The notes under the pieces are model-generated. The model worked only from the letters and a program-made list of their open reading frames with translations. It ran no database searches and was not told where the DNA came from. From Jonesiaceae bacterium BS-20 (GTDB lineage: Bacteria > Actinomycetota > Actinomycetes > Actinomycetales > Cellulomonadaceae), in assembly GCA_039995105.1 (NCBI GenBank), contig CP146203.1, positions 1,426,001-1,490,000 of the forward strand: a stretch of 64,000 nucleotides of DNA. The letters run 5' to 3'. Within the stretch, counting starts at the first letter, position 1. Each line of letters begins with the position of its first letter. Shown piece after piece: positions 24,853 to 34,036 of the stretch. The translations under genes were made by a program, and so were the position numbers.

Positions 24853-25458
24853 TCAACGTGTTGGGGGCGTTGCCAAAAGCACCCGCCCGCGGATTAGATA
24901 CTGGACTGCAGAGGCCCAGTACAAGACAGCTCCCAGCACTGCGAACACCCAAGCCGATGATTTGGCAATGGATTCAAGAGCGCCGGTGACTTCACCAATA
25001 CCGGCAAAGATAAATAGTGGGAAGGCAACAAACAGGCACAGCGTCGCAGCTTTGCCCACAAGGGTGACCGCCATGGGCTTGTGCCCCTTCTTCGCAATTG
25101 CAGACACCAATACCAACATGACCAAGTCACGGGCCAAAACAATAATCAGGATCCAAATCGGCAGCACTTCACGCACCGTTAAGGCCAAGATTGTGACAAA
25201 AATAAAACACCGATCAGCAATAGGGTCCAGCGATTGTCCCAATTTTGTGACCTGATCGAGTTTACGTGCAATAAAGCCATCCGCCCAGTCCGAGATCGAC
25301 GAGATCGTCACAACTATGAGCGCCCACACATCATGGTGAGTAAAGACCAATACGGCAAACACTGGCACCAGTAGCAACCGCAGCGCACTTATAGCATTTG
25401 GAATTGTCCAAATCCTATTACTCACCTGTTCTATTGAGACCACCCCATCCGCGCGCAT
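24853..25458 (-). CDS. pgsA: CDP-diacylglycerol-glycerol-3-phosphate 3-phosphatidyltransferase family
   Basis: An integral membrane enzyme of 201 aa with the full CDP-alcohol phosphatidyltransferase signature: D57-WA-D60-G61-FI-A64-R65, G74, D78 and D82. The family makes phosphatidylglycerol phosphate, the first step to phosphatidylglycerol and cardiolipin; actinobacteria also have phosphatidylinositol-phosphate paralogues, so substrate is assigned from context. Five to six hydrophobic segments. The first ATG has no strong ribosome-binding site; a GTG 11 codons later is an alternative. First gene of the leftward pgsA-DUF881 operon. Confidence 0.8.
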   Translation of the reverse strand: MRADGVVSIEQVSNRIWTIPNAISALRLLLVPVFAVLVFTHHDVWALIVVTISSISDWADGFIARKLDQVTKLGQSLDPIADRCFIFVTILALTVREVLPIWILIIVLARDLVMLVLVSAIAKKGHKPMAVTLVGKAATLCLFVAFPLFIFAGIGEVTGALESIAKSSAWVFAVLGAVLYWASAVQYLIRGRVLLATPPTR

Positions 25459-25879
25459 CCGGCATTTTCTATGTCTCTATCCTAGGACCTTTTGACCTTG
25501 TGTCGGATCTCACCGCACCGGCCCGCGCTTAATCTATGAGCGTACCCGTAGACTAGTTCTGACGCAGTTCGTCATCAGTCCCGCCAGTGCGTGTGTTCAC
25601 GGCTGACATGGGCCCATGGAAACTTAAGTTCGCGGCATCTCAGTTTAGATCCAAGTAGTAAGCGGATCACTGTGCCCTTCCGCGCAATTCCGTACGAGTG
25701 AGCAACGAATTTGGTTTCGTTGTCCAGAAGCTCGAGGGGTTCAACCAGCCCAGTGTGTGTTTTCGGGATGTGACGTCTAGGCAGCTATAGGGGCTACCTG
25801 TTCTGCTTCCAACATCCAACGAGGGCCTAGGCAATGCCTAGACCCCAAAACCACAGACTATGAATGGTGAAATAACTAC
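25459..25879 (+). promoter_or_regulatory. Long noncoding leader of the DEAD-box helicase gene
   Basis: 420 bp without a gene. A possible rightward -10 (TAGACT, 25549-25554) would give a 5' UTR of over 300 nt. Near its end, TGCCTAGAC (25835-25843) can pair either locally with CTAGGCA (25827-25833, 7 bp plus an outer GGG/CCC helix) or at a distance with GTCTAGGCA (25775-25783, 9 bp perfect). Only one can form at a time. Long folded leaders are common for cold-shock RNA helicases that regulate their own mRNA. The left end also holds the pgsA promoter region. Confidence 0.5.
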
Positions 25880-27802
25880 ATGACATCCGTCAACACTGAC
25901 GTGCCTGCTTCCGCTGAGCCAACCGAGCCGACCGTAACGTTTGATCAGTTGGGTCTGCCTGAAGAGCTTCTACGTGCGGTAAGCGAACTTGGGTTCACCA
26001 CCCCATCCTCAATTCAGGAACGCGCCATCCCAGAGCTTCTGGCCGGCCGCGACATCACCGGAATCGCACAGACCGGAACCGGTAAGACCGCTGCGTTTGG
26101 TCTGCCGATGCTTGCCGCTCTTGACCCATCGGTCAAGCAGGTCCAGGCGCTTGTTCTGGCACCGACCCGTGAGCTTGCCATGCAGGTTGCAGACCACATC
26201 AACAACTATGCCAAGTACATTGGCGGACTCGACGTCCTCGCCGTGTACGGTGGCTCCCCGTACCCACCTCAGATCCGGGCGCTCAAGAACGGCGTTCAGG
26301 TTGTAGTTGGTACCCCAGGCCGCGTCATTGACCACCTTGACCGCGGTACCCTTGATCTATCCGGTATTCGTTACCTCGTCCTTGATGAGGCTGACGAGAT
26401 GCTGCGGATGGGATTTGCCGAGGACGTAGAGCGCGTATTCGGTGCCGCTCCACGTGAGCGTCAGGTTGCACTATTCTCCGCAACCATGCCGCCGCAGATC
26501 CGCCGCGTTGCCCAGAGGCACCTAGACAATCCTGTTGAGATTGCAGTTTCCCGTCAGTCCACAACCGTTTCTTCCGTGAGCCAGGAATTCGCCATTGTGC
26601 CATTCCGCCACAAGATGGGCTCCCTCGTTCGTGTCCTTGCAACCGCAGACACCGACGCCTCAATCGTCTTCTGCCGCACCCGTGGTGCGGCTGAGGAAGT
26701 TGGCTCGACCCTCATTGAACGCGGTATCTCAGCAGCTACCATTTCCGGTGACGTTGCTCAAAAGGACCGTGAGAAGATCGTTGAGCGCCTGCGCTCCGGT
26801 CAGGTTGACGTCTTGGTCGCAACCGATGTTGCAGCCCGTGGCCTTGACGTAGACCGCATTGGCCTGGTTGTTAACTTTGACATTCCTGGCGAGCCTGAGG
26901 CTTACGTTCACCGCATTGGCCGTACCGGTCGTGCCGGCCGGACCGGACGTGCTCTGTCGTTCGTTACCCCGAGCGAGCGCTCGAAGCTCAAGTTCATTGA
27001 GCGCACCATCCGCACCAACCTCAAGGAAATTGCGATCCCATCCCCAGCGGATGTGTCCGAGCACAAGGTCAAGACCATGCTCGACAGCCTCTCAACCCGC
27101 ATCGAAAGCGGCCGGCTGTCAATGTATGAGACTCGTCTGAACGCCTTCCTTGAGGAAAACGCAGAACTCAACCCGGTAACCGTTGCCGCCGCGCTAGCCG
27201 CCTTGGCAGTTGGCGATTCAGGTCCACGTGCCCGTGCCGAGCAAGAAGAGTATGAGGCACAGCAGGCCGAGGAACGCCGGAACAAGCATGCACGCGAGAA
27301 CCGCGGCGACCGTGACGGTGGACGCGGACAGCGTGACCGCGGCGGCGACCGTGGTGGACGCCCAGAACGCGGCCGCTTCGACCGCAATGATCGCAGCAGC
27401 TACGACCGCCCACAGCGTTTTGACCGTCGCAACGACAGCGCCGACTCAGGTACCCGCTACCGCGTTGCAGTTGGCTACAACGATGGCGCGGAACCACGCG
27501 GTATTGTTGGCGCTTTGACCAACGAGGGTGGCCTATCCGGCCGTGACCTTGGCAAGATTGAAATCTTCAACACTTTTGCTTTGGTTGACATCAACGCCTC
27601 GATGGACGGCGACACTATGGACCGCATTGCTAAGGCTCGCCTTGGTGGCAAGGCCCTGCGGATTCGCCTAGACGACGGTGGACCGCAGCGTAGCTCCGGT
27701 GGCCGTTCAAACGACCGCGACTCACGCGGCGGTGGATTCGGTGGCCGTCCGGAACGCTCCGAGCGCTCAGACCGTGGACGTTTCAACCGCGGCAGCCGGT
27801 AA
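25880..27802 (+). CDS. deaD: DEAD-box ATP-dependent RNA helicase (DeaD/CsdA type)
   Basis: An RNA-unwinding enzyme for ribosome assembly and mRNA turnover, usually cold-induced. The 640-aa product shows the Q motif (FTTPSSIQERAIP), motif I AQTGTGKT (63-70), PTRELA (95-100), DEAD (169-172), SAT (200-202), and HRIGRTGRAGRTGRA in the second RecA domain. A charged, Arg/Gly/Asp-rich linker is followed by a DbpA-like RNA-binding domain (YRVAVGYNDGAEPRGIVGAL, GKIEIFNTFALVDI) and a second RG-rich tail. That architecture is typical of DeaD. Its long leader may mediate autoregulation. Confidence 0.93.
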   Translation: MTSVNTDVPASAEPTEPTVTFDQLGLPEELLRAVSELGFTTPSSIQERAIPELLAGRDITGIAQTGTGKTAAFGLPMLAALDPSVKQVQALVLAPTRELAMQVADHINNYAKYIGGLDVLAVYGGSPYPPQIRALKNGVQVVVGTPGRVIDHLDRGTLDLSGIRYLVLDEADEMLRMGFAEDVERVFGAAPRERQVALFSATMPPQIRRVAQRHLDNPVEIAVSRQSTTVSSVSQEFAIVPFRHKMGSLVRVLATADTDASIVFCRTRGAAEEVGSTLIERGISAATISGDVAQKDREKIVERLRSGQVDVLVATDVAARGLDVDRIGLVVNFDIPGEPEAYVHRIGRTGRAGRTGRALSFVTPSERSKLKFIERTIRTNLKEIAIPSPADVSEHKVKTMLDSLSTRIESGRLSMYETRLNAFLEENAELNPVTVAAALAALAVGDSGPRARAEQEEYEAQQAEERRNKHARENRGDRDGGRGQRDRGGDRGGRPERGRFDRNDRSSYDRPQRFDRRNDSADSGTRYRVAVGYNDGAEPRGIVGALTNEGGLSGRDLGKIEIFNTFALVDINASMDGDTMDRIAKARLGGKALRIRLDDGGPQRSSGGRSNDRDSRGGGFGGRPERSERSDRGRFNRGSR

Positions 27803-27833
27803 ATAACCTCGCAGATCTTCTGCAGTAATTCCT

Positions 27834-27879
27834 AAGTGACCCGGTGCAGCATTCCGCTGCACCGGGTCACTTCTTTTGT
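27834..27879 (+). terminator. Rho-independent terminator of deaD
   Basis: A 17-bp perfect stem: AAGTGACCCGGTGCAGC (27834-27850) pairs with GCTGCACCGGGTCACTT (27856-27872) around ATTCC, followed by CTTTTGT. A strong intrinsic terminator. Confidence 0.93.
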
Positions 27880-27949
27880 CCGGTCACATTTACCTTGAAT
27901 CCGGGTATTGTGAGAGCACAGTATCCCTTAAACATTGGATGAGTTTTCC

Positions 27950-28987
27950 ATGACTAACCACGCTGATGTGTCTGCCTCACGGCCAGCCGTTTTAGACTTT
28001 GAGCCAAGCCATCAAGCAGCCGCTAAGGTCTCAACCGGTTCACTACCTTCAGCGACCCACATTGACGACGTTTTGGAAACTGCCTATCAACGTTACTTAC
28101 CGTTGACTGAGGGCAATGTAGCCGACTACATTCCGTCACTAGGTAATGCCGACCCGGCAAAGTTTGGTCTTGCCATGGCCAACACTGATGGCAAGATCAT
28201 CACCAGGGGTGACGCACACGACCTATTCTCCATCCAGTCAATCTCCAAGGCTTTTGTGTTCGCTTTGGTGTGCGACGCGGTGGGCCATCAAACGGTTCAT
28301 GATTTGGTCGGGGTCAACAATACGGGACTTCCGTTCAACTCCGTCATGGCATTAGAACTCAATGGCGGCAACCCCCTCAACCCCATGGTCAATGCCGGAG
28401 CGTTGGCGACGACCGCCCTGGCACCCGGCAACACACTCTCCCAAAAATGGGACTTTATCCTCGCCGGTCTATCCGCCTTTGCCGGACGCCAACTATCCCT
28501 CGACCTTGAGGTGTACGCATCAGAATCCGCAACCAATCAGCGTAATCAAGCACTGAGTTTGCTTCTGCAAAGCTATGGTCGCATGCCGTTTAGGCCGCTT
28601 GGTATCACTGATATCTATACGAAACAGTGTTCCTTGAATGTCAGCGCCAAAGACCTGGCAATTATGGCCGTGACCCTTGCCGATGGTGGTGTGAACCCCG
28701 TAACTGGCCAGCAGGTTGTCAGTGCCCCGGTCGCACGCGACACCCTAGCGGTCATGGCATCAGCTGGGTTGTATGAGATGTCCGGTGACTGGCTCTATGA
28801 GGTGGGCATGCCCGGAAAAAGTGGGGTGTCCGGTGGCATCATCGCGGTCTCCCCCGGCAAGGGCGCATTTGCGTCGTTCTCGCCGCCCCTCGACTCCGCG
28901 GGCAATAGCGTGCGTGGTAAGAATGCGACCCGGTTTTTGGCACGTGCTCTTGGCCTCGACATCTTCGCGTCTCAGCACCAAGGTTAG
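27950..28987 (+). CDS. glsA: Glutaminase A
   Basis: Hydrolyses L-glutamine to glutamate and ammonia. The 345-aa protein belongs to the beta-lactamase-fold glutaminase family; the catalytic Ser-x-x-Lys is in LFSIQSISKAF (S97, K100), with NGGNPLNPMVNAGALA, ESATNQRNQAL and GMPGKSGVSGGI further on, all family-defining. The frame could begin at a TTG (27935), but the ATG at 27950 is the ordinary choice. It stands alone behind the deaD terminator and converges on the hisE-hisG operon with only 17 bp between. Confidence 0.93.
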   Translation: MTNHADVSASRPAVLDFEPSHQAAAKVSTGSLPSATHIDDVLETAYQRYLPLTEGNVADYIPSLGNADPAKFGLAMANTDGKIITRGDAHDLFSIQSISKAFVFALVCDAVGHQTVHDLVGVNNTGLPFNSVMALELNGGNPLNPMVNAGALATTALAPGNTLSQKWDFILAGLSAFAGRQLSLDLEVYASESATNQRNQALSLLLQSYGRMPFRPLGITDIYTKQCSLNVSAKDLAIMAVTLADGGVNPVTGQQVVSAPVARDTLAVMASAGLYEMSGDWLYEVGMPGKSGVSGGIIAVSPGKGAFASFSPPLDSAGNSVRGKNATRFLARALGLDIFASQHQG

Positions 28988-29004
28988 GGCCCGCACAAAC
29001 CTAG

Positions 29005-29484
29005 CTACTGCGGTGCGTTTGTTTCCCCAAACTTTTGGATCCGTAGCCGCAGGTCGGCCACACACCGCATCGAGGCTTTGGCCTCGGAGGCGGGTAATGC
29101 CAGAACGGTGCAGGTCGTACCATCGTTGAGTTCCAAAAGGGCCCACGGGTCAGCGGTCGTCATGGCGACCCGTAGGATCTGAGGCCACGCATATTCGTAG
29201 GTATGGAAAAAGTTGCGTACCCGCACGCCCTGCTCCGTGACAATAATGCGGGCCCGGCCAAACCGCCACAGAACAGCTAAAATCAGTCCGGCGATGATGA
29301 ACCAGGCGATGATGTCGGGGCTATCGAAGCTTCCCTCGGTTGTTCCCGGGGCGATCCATAGTAGAGCCGCCAGACCAATAATGACCAAAATGGCGCAGCC
29401 CCAGCACACCGCCCGTAGAAATTTGGGTCCCACGGAATATGCGGGCGGGAACTGAGGGCTTGGTGTTGCCGAGGCTGCGCTCAT
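29005..29484 (-). CDS. PH-like domain membrane protein downstream of hisG
   Basis: A 159-aa protein with two transmembrane helices (FLRAVCWGCAILVIIGLAALLW and IIAWFIIAGLILAVLW) followed by a bacterial PH-like domain (ARIIVTEQGVRVRNFFHTYEYAWPQILRVAMT). Proteins of this shape commonly follow hisG in actinobacteria. No biochemical role is known to me. It starts 8 nt after the hisG stop. Confidence 0.8.
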   Translation of the reverse strand: MSAASATPSPQFPPAYSVGPKFLRAVCWGCAILVIIGLAALLWIAPGTTEGSFDSPDIIAWFIIAGLILAVLWRFGRARIIVTEQGVRVRNFFHTYEYAWPQILRVAMTTADPWALLELNDGTTCTVLALPASEAKASMRCVADLRLRIQKFGETNAPQ

Positions 29485-29492
29485 GAAGAGCC

Positions 29493-30344
29493 CTAAAGCC
29501 TGCAGGCCATGATTGCGGTGACCAAGATGGCCCTAGCCCCAAGGTCATGCAGCTCGTCCATGACCCGGTTCATACCGCTACGTAGGACCATCGCGCGTAC
29601 CGCGGTCCAGTCGTCTTCATGCAACGGGGAAACCGTTGGTGACTCTAAGCCTGGAGTGATCGAAACAGCCTCGGTCAAAAGAGCGGACGGCACCACGTAG
29701 TCCATCAGGACATAGTCACGGGCGGTCAACACACCCTGGAGGCGCCGCGCCAAGGTTTCGATGCCGGCGGGGACCTCGGTTCCACGGCGACGGATAAGGA
29801 CCGCCTCCGAGACCAAAATTGGGTCGCCAAAAACTTCCAAACCGGCAGCGCGCAGCGTCGAACCGGTCTCGACCACATCAGCGATCAGGTCTGCAACACC
29901 CAGCTGCACCGAACTCTCAACTGCGCCATCAAGACGGACTACGTCCGCGGGTGTGATCCCGTGCGAAGCCAAGTGGTTGGTCACAAGCACATTGTAAGAA
30001 GTCGCTACGCGGCGTCCTTCGATGTCACCGAGCGTGGAAATGTTCGTTCCGGACGGTGACGCAAAGCGGAACGTTGAGCGTGCGAAGCCAAGAGCCAGAT
30101 GCTCCTGCGCATCCGCCCCCGAGTCCAGCAACAGGTCGCGCCCGGTGATACCGGCATCGACGGTTCCCGCTCCCACGTATACCGCAACATCACGGGGACG
30201 TAGAAAGAAGAATTCGACCTGGTTTTCTGGATCGGTCAGGACCAACTCGCGGGTATCACGGCGCTGGCGGTAACCGGCCTCACGGAGGAGGTCGGAGGCA
30301 GGCTCGGAAAGGGATCCCTTATTTGGTACAGCTATGCGCAGCAT
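29493..30344 (-). CDS. hisG: ATP phosphoribosyltransferase (long form)
   Basis: First enzyme of histidine biosynthesis, joining ATP and PRPP. The 283-aa length and C-terminal domain ([22 protein letters not shown]) mark the long, hexameric, histidine-inhibited form. Motifs: [61 protein letters not shown] (PRPP binding). It lies 36 nt downstream of hisE in the same transcript. Confidence 0.95.
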   Translation of the reverse strand: MLRIAVPNKGSLSEPASDLLREAGYRQRRDTRELVLTDPENQVEFFFLRPRDVAVYVGAGTVDAGITGRDLLLDSGADAQEHLALGFARSTFRFASPSGTNISTLGDIEGRRVATSYNVLVTNHLASHGITPADVVRLDGAVESSVQLGVADLIADVVETGSTLRAAGLEVFGDPILVSEAVLIRRRGTEVPAGIETLARRLQGVLTARDYVLMDYVVPSALLTEAVSITPGLESPTVSPLHEDDWTAVRAMVLRSGMNRVMDELHDLGARAILVTAIMACRL

Positions 30345-30380
30345 AGAAAACTCTCTGTCTTCTTGTTCGATAAGAAAAGG

Positions 30381-30644
30381 CTAAAGGTACTTATATACGT
30401 CTTCAAGGGAAATACCCTTGGCAATCATCATCACCTGGGTATGGTAAAGCAACTGTGAAATTTCCTCAGCCGCTTCCTCATCGCTTTGGAACTCACAAGC
30501 CATCCATACCTCAGCGGCCTCTTCGACAATTTTCTTGCCAATAAAGTGCACACCGGCGTCCAGCTCAGCCACGGTCCCAGACCCTTGTGGGCGGTCAATC
30601 GACTTTTGGGACAGTTCTGCAAACAACTCTTCGAACTTTTTCAC
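30381..30644 (-). CDS. hisE: Phosphoribosyl-ATP pyrophosphatase
   Basis: Second histidine step; removes pyrophosphate from phosphoribosyl-ATP. The 87-aa protein has the MazG-like helical core with [17 protein letters not shown] and [19 protein letters not shown], holding the metal-binding glutamates. It starts with GTG; TAGGAT (minus strand, 30651-30656) lies exactly 6 nt before it, so the hisE-hisG transcript is probably leaderless. Confidence 0.93.
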   Translation of the reverse strand: MKKFEELFAELSQKSIDRPQGSGTVAELDAGVHFIGKKIVEEAAEVWMACEFQSDEEAAEEISQLLYHTQVMMIAKGISLEDVYKYL

Positions 30645-30706
30645 TGTTCAATCCTACGTTTGTCTCAAATATGACAGGACTCTTGTCCAGTCGGTGAACG
30701 CTTCGC

Positions 30707-31387
30707 CTATTGGCTGAGTTGGTACTTGTGCGTGTGCGCGGATGCCATGGTCCGCAGCGTCTCAATTTCCTGCGGGATATTCTCGGCCCCGTAAACCGCA
30801 GAACCGGCCACAAACACGTTGGCCCCTGCGTCAGCCGCGCGGTCGATGGTCTCGCGGGAAATGCCTCCGTCAACCTGAATCCACACGTCGAGGTCGGCGT
30901 CCGAGATTGCCTTGCGGGCACGGCGAATCTTTGGCAGGGTGCCCTCAATAAAGGATTGGCCGCCAAAGCCCGGCTCAACGGTCATGATCAGCAGCATGTC
31001 AATTTCGCTTAAGAAGTCGACGTAGGGTTCGAGCGAGGTGCCGGGACGTAGGGCCATACCCGCACGTGCCCCAAGCCTGCGCAGTTCCCGAGCAAGGCGA
31101 ACCGGAGCGGCGGTGGCCTCGGCGTGGAAGGTCACAGACTGCGCGCCCGCTTCTGCATAGCCGGGCGCCCACCGGTCAGCTTGTTCGATCATGAGGTGTA
31201 CGTCGATTGGAACCGGTGAAACTTGGACAATTCGCTCTACGACCGGGAGCCCGATTGTCATGTTGGGTACAAAATGATTGTCCATCACATCAACGTGGGC
31301 CCAATCCGCGGTTGCGATTTTACCGAGGTCGCGTTCGAGGTTTGTGAAGTCTGCGGACAGAATTGACGGGGAAATAAGTGCTGACAT
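30707..31387 (-). CDS. rpe: Ribulose-phosphate 3-epimerase
   Basis: Interconverts ribulose-5-phosphate and xylulose-5-phosphate in the pentose phosphate pathway. A 226-aa TIM barrel with [50 protein letters not shown] and [11 protein letters not shown]; the metal-binding His/Asp residues and the phosphate-binding GG loops are present. Last gene of the metK-priA-fmt-rsmB-rpe series; AAGGGA precedes the ATG. Confidence 0.95.
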   Translation of the reverse strand: MSALISPSILSADFTNLERDLGKIATADWAHVDVMDNHFVPNMTIGLPVVERIVQVSPVPIDVHLMIEQADRWAPGYAEAGAQSVTFHAEATAAPVRLARELRRLGARAGMALRPGTSLEPYVDFLSEIDMLLIMTVEPGFGGQSFIEGTLPKIRRARKAISDADLDVWIQVDGGISRETIDRAADAGANVFVAGSAVYGAENIPQEIETLRTMASAHTHKYQLSQ

Positions 31388-31425
31388 ATCCCTTACCTTA
31401 CTGTGTTGAAGATCGAACTAAGCAA

Positions 31426-32940
31426 TTACGCGGTGCGACGGAGCAGGGTCAGGTGCATGGCGTCGGTTCCGTGTAGGTGGCTAAACAGCTGCACGTCAAC
31501 GCGATCCGCGAGTTCCATCTCCGGTCCTGCGATCTTGGTGACGAGCTCGCGGGCATCAAGGTATTCAACCTTGTCCTTACCAAATACCTTGATTCCATCC
31601 GCAACGGCGAACCGGGTTTCCGCCAGGTGTGGCGAGCAGGTGACATACCCTACGACTCCCCCAACTCGGACCGCCTTGAGTGCGGACACCAGCAATTCCT
31701 TTTGGAGTTGGGTCAGCACGGTCAGGTCTGCTACGGTGCGGCGCCAGCGGGATTCCGGGCGGCGGCGCAGTGCCCCAAGGCCAGTGCAGGGCGCGTCAAG
31801 CAAGATGCGGTCATAGGCGCCCGGCTCGAGGTCACCGATTTCGCGGCCATCCCACACTTGGATGCGCTCAATTGCGGTGGGGTCGATTGCTTGGAGCGAC
31901 TTTTCCACCAGAGCGGCTCGGTGTGGTTGCACCTCGTTGGCTACGAGCGTCGCGCCGCGAGTTGCTGCAATCGCACCTAGAAGCGCCGCCTTTCCACCGG
32001 GGCCAGCGCACATGTCCAGCCACTTGGTATCGGTTCCGGTAATGGGGGCATCAACAAACGCGAGCGTCACCAATTGTGATCCCTCGTCCTGGACTCCAGC
32101 GGTTCCTTCACGGACCTCGATCAACGAGCCTGGATCTCGCCCGGTTAGGACAACCGCGGTTGGTGTCCACCGGCCATTGACCGAACCCGGTACCTGCAAG
32201 AGTTCGTCTTGTTCGCTTAGGCCTGGGCGCGCAACAAGGGTGACCTTAGGTGCCTCATTATTCGCTTCGAGCAGTTCCCGCAGCTCGGCGGCTGGGCGGC
32301 CCGCGGCTAGGAGCGACTCCTTAAGAGCACGGGTGATCCACTGGGGATGGGATTCAACGGCGCTCAGGGACTCGATGGACGAGCTCTGAGCTTCACTGAT
32401 GCGTTCGAGCCACTCGGGAAGTTCGCGCTCGGTAATACGGCGCAAAATTGCGTTGATGAACTGGGCGCTTCCGGCGCCAACGGTTGACCGCGCCAACCCT
32501 ACGGTTTCAGACACTGCGGCGTGCGGTGGCACCCGCATGCCCAACACTTGGTGGGCGCCTAACCGCAGCAGGTCCAACACGGGCGGATCTATCTTGGCGA
32601 GGTCGCGGTCTACACACTGCGCGATCACGGCGTCATAGCGCCCGAGCATCCGGAGCGTTCCGTAGGTAAGTTCGGTTGCAAATGCGGCATCGCGCCCGCT
32701 CAGTTGCTCACGCGACAGCGCGGGTGGAAGCACTAGGTTAGCGTAGGCGTCCGACTGGGCTACCTGTTGGAGTACCTCAAAGGCGACCCTGCGTGGCGCA
32801 TCGGTTCCCCTGCGTCGAGCACTTGGAGCCTGCTGACCGCGATTGCCTTCCCCACGCGCCCGGGCCCCAGAACGTTCGCGGCCCTTGGCATTACGGTGGC
32901 CGCGGCCACCGTCTGATTGGGAATGGTGCGGTTGGGTCAT
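31426..32940 (-). CDS. rsmB: 16S rRNA (cytosine-967-C5)-methyltransferase RsmB
   Basis: An S-adenosylmethionine-dependent rRNA methyltransferase of 504 aa. A basic, disordered tail of about 45 residues precedes an N-terminal NusB-like RNA-binding domain (APRRVAFEVLQQVAQSDAYANLVLP) and a C-terminal methyltransferase with WLDMCAGPGGKAALL (SAM binding), DAPCTGLGALRRRPESRW and YVTCSPHLAETRFAV, giving the two catalytic cysteines. It follows fmt, as in many bacteria. Confidence 0.93.
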   Translation of the reverse strand: MTQPHHSQSDGGRGHRNAKGRERSGARARGEGNRGQQAPSARRRGTDAPRRVAFEVLQQVAQSDAYANLVLPPALSREQLSGRDAAFATELTYGTLRMLGRYDAVIAQCVDRDLAKIDPPVLDLLRLGAHQVLGMRVPPHAAVSETVGLARSTVGAGSAQFINAILRRITERELPEWLERISEAQSSSIESLSAVESHPQWITRALKESLLAAGRPAAELRELLEANNEAPKVTLVARPGLSEQDELLQVPGSVNGRWTPTAVVLTGRDPGSLIEVREGTAGVQDEGSQLVTLAFVDAPITGTDTKWLDMCAGPGGKAALLGAIAATRGATLVANEVQPHRAALVEKSLQAIDPTAIERIQVWDGREIGDLEPGAYDRILLDAPCTGLGALRRRPESRWRRTVADLTVLTQLQKELLVSALKAVRVGGVVGYVTCSPHLAETRFAVADGIKVFGKDKVEYLDARELVTKIAGPEMELADRVDVQLFSHLHGTDAMHLTLLRRTA

Positions 32941-33029
32941 TACTAAGCTCTTTTCGGTTGAAACTAAGGGGCGGCAGACCGCAGTGACGAATTTTGGTGG
33001 GCGGAAAAGTTAAGTTCTCGATGCCCGTG

Positions 33030-33052
33030 CGCGCACCGGCCTCCGGTGCGCG
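33030..33052. repeat. Strong GC hairpin between fmt and rsmB
   Basis: CGCGCACCGG (33030-33039) and CCGGTGCGCG (33043-33052) form a perfect 10-bp stem with a 3-nt loop immediately after the fmt stop codon. No U-run follows on either strand, so it is more likely an mRNA-stabilising or pausing structure inside the operon than a terminator. Confidence 0.55.
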
Positions 33053-33058
33053 GCGTTG

Positions 33059-34009
33059 TTAGGCACCTAAGATGGTGCCTTGTTCAAGTCTGGCACCACG
33101 TGCCCAGTCGGCGGCGGCCATGGGCCGCTTTCCAACGGGGGTGACGAGTCCCAGCACGACGGGTTGACCTGCGGTACCAACGAAGACGTGCTTCTTAGTG
33201 GCTTGGACTTGGCCGGGGCGCAGCTCCCCTTCGAATTGGTGGGTTGGGTGAAGCGCGAAGACGGGTCCCAGTCCCAACCTGCTACCGTCTTGCAGCGTTG
33301 TCCAAGCCCCAGGGTCCGGGCTTACGCCGCGGATCATGCGGTGCACAATGTGCGGGGGAAGCGACCAATCGACTTGGGCATCGGCTACGAGGATCTTTGG
33401 AGCGACGCTGACACCCTCATTGGGCTGTGGCACGGCGGTAATGTTGCCCTGTTCAATTGCGTCTAACGTGGCGACCAATAGTTTTGCCCCCGAGTGTGAC
33501 AACCGGCCCAAGAGGTCACCCGCACTATCGTTGGGTCGGATGGTCTCCGTTGCAGTGCCATAGACCGGGCCGGTGTCGAGGCCTTCTTCAATACGGAAGG
33601 TACTTGCCCCGGTTACCTGGTCACCCGCCATGATGGCCCGCTGAACTGGTGCGGCTCCACGCCAAGCCGGCAGCAAAGAGAAGTGTAGGTTGATCCAACC
33701 GTGGGCCGGAATCTCAAGCACGTTCGGTCGCAGCAGCTCACCGTAGGCCACCACGGGGGCGCAATCAATGTTCAAAGCTGTCAACCGCTCAACAAACCCC
33801 TCATCGCGCGGGCTGTCAGTGATGACCTCGATCCCGGCCTCCTGGGCACGGACCTTAACCGGACTAGGCACTAATTTGCGCCCCCGTCCGGCCCGGGCAT
33901 CTTGCCGGGTCAGTACGGCTACTACCTCGTGGTCAGAGTCAAGGAGCGCATCAAGCGCGGGAACGGCAGCCTCGGGGGTGCCAGCAAATAACAGACGCAT
34001 GTTTTCCAT
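33059..34009 (-). CDS. fmt: Methionyl-tRNA formyltransferase
   Basis: Formylates initiator Met-tRNA using 10-formyl-tetrahydrofolate. A 316-aa protein with [53 protein letters not shown] (catalytic Asn/His region) and [17 protein letters not shown], plus the C-terminal OB-fold. Two starts are possible: the ATG at 34009, or the ATG at 34000, which gives the usual N-terminus and lies 7 nt after a good TAGAAT hexamer that may be an internal promoter. Confidence 0.94.
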   Translation of the reverse strand: MENMRLLFAGTPEAAVPALDALLDSDHEVVAVLTRQDARAGRGRKLVPSPVKVRAQEAGIEVITDSPRDEGFVERLTALNIDCAPVVAYGELLRPNVLEIPAHGWINLHFSLLPAWRGAAPVQRAIMAGDQVTGASTFRIEEGLDTGPVYGTATETIRPNDSAGDLLGRLSHSGAKLLVATLDAIEQGNITAVPQPNEGVSVAPKILVADAQVDWSLPPHIVHRMIRGVSPDPGAWTTLQDGSRLGLGPVFALHPTHQFEGELRPGQVQATKKHVFVGTAGQPVVLGLVTPVGKRPMAAADWARGARLEQGTILGA

Positions 34010-34036
34010 TCTAGAAGTACAACCGCGTTAACAGCG

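Noticed and set aside
26908-27786. Arg/Pro- and Arg/Ser-rich minus-strand frames inside deaD
   Set aside because: These are reverse-strand readings of the helicase's RG/D-rich tail, a normal artefact of GC-rich repeats.
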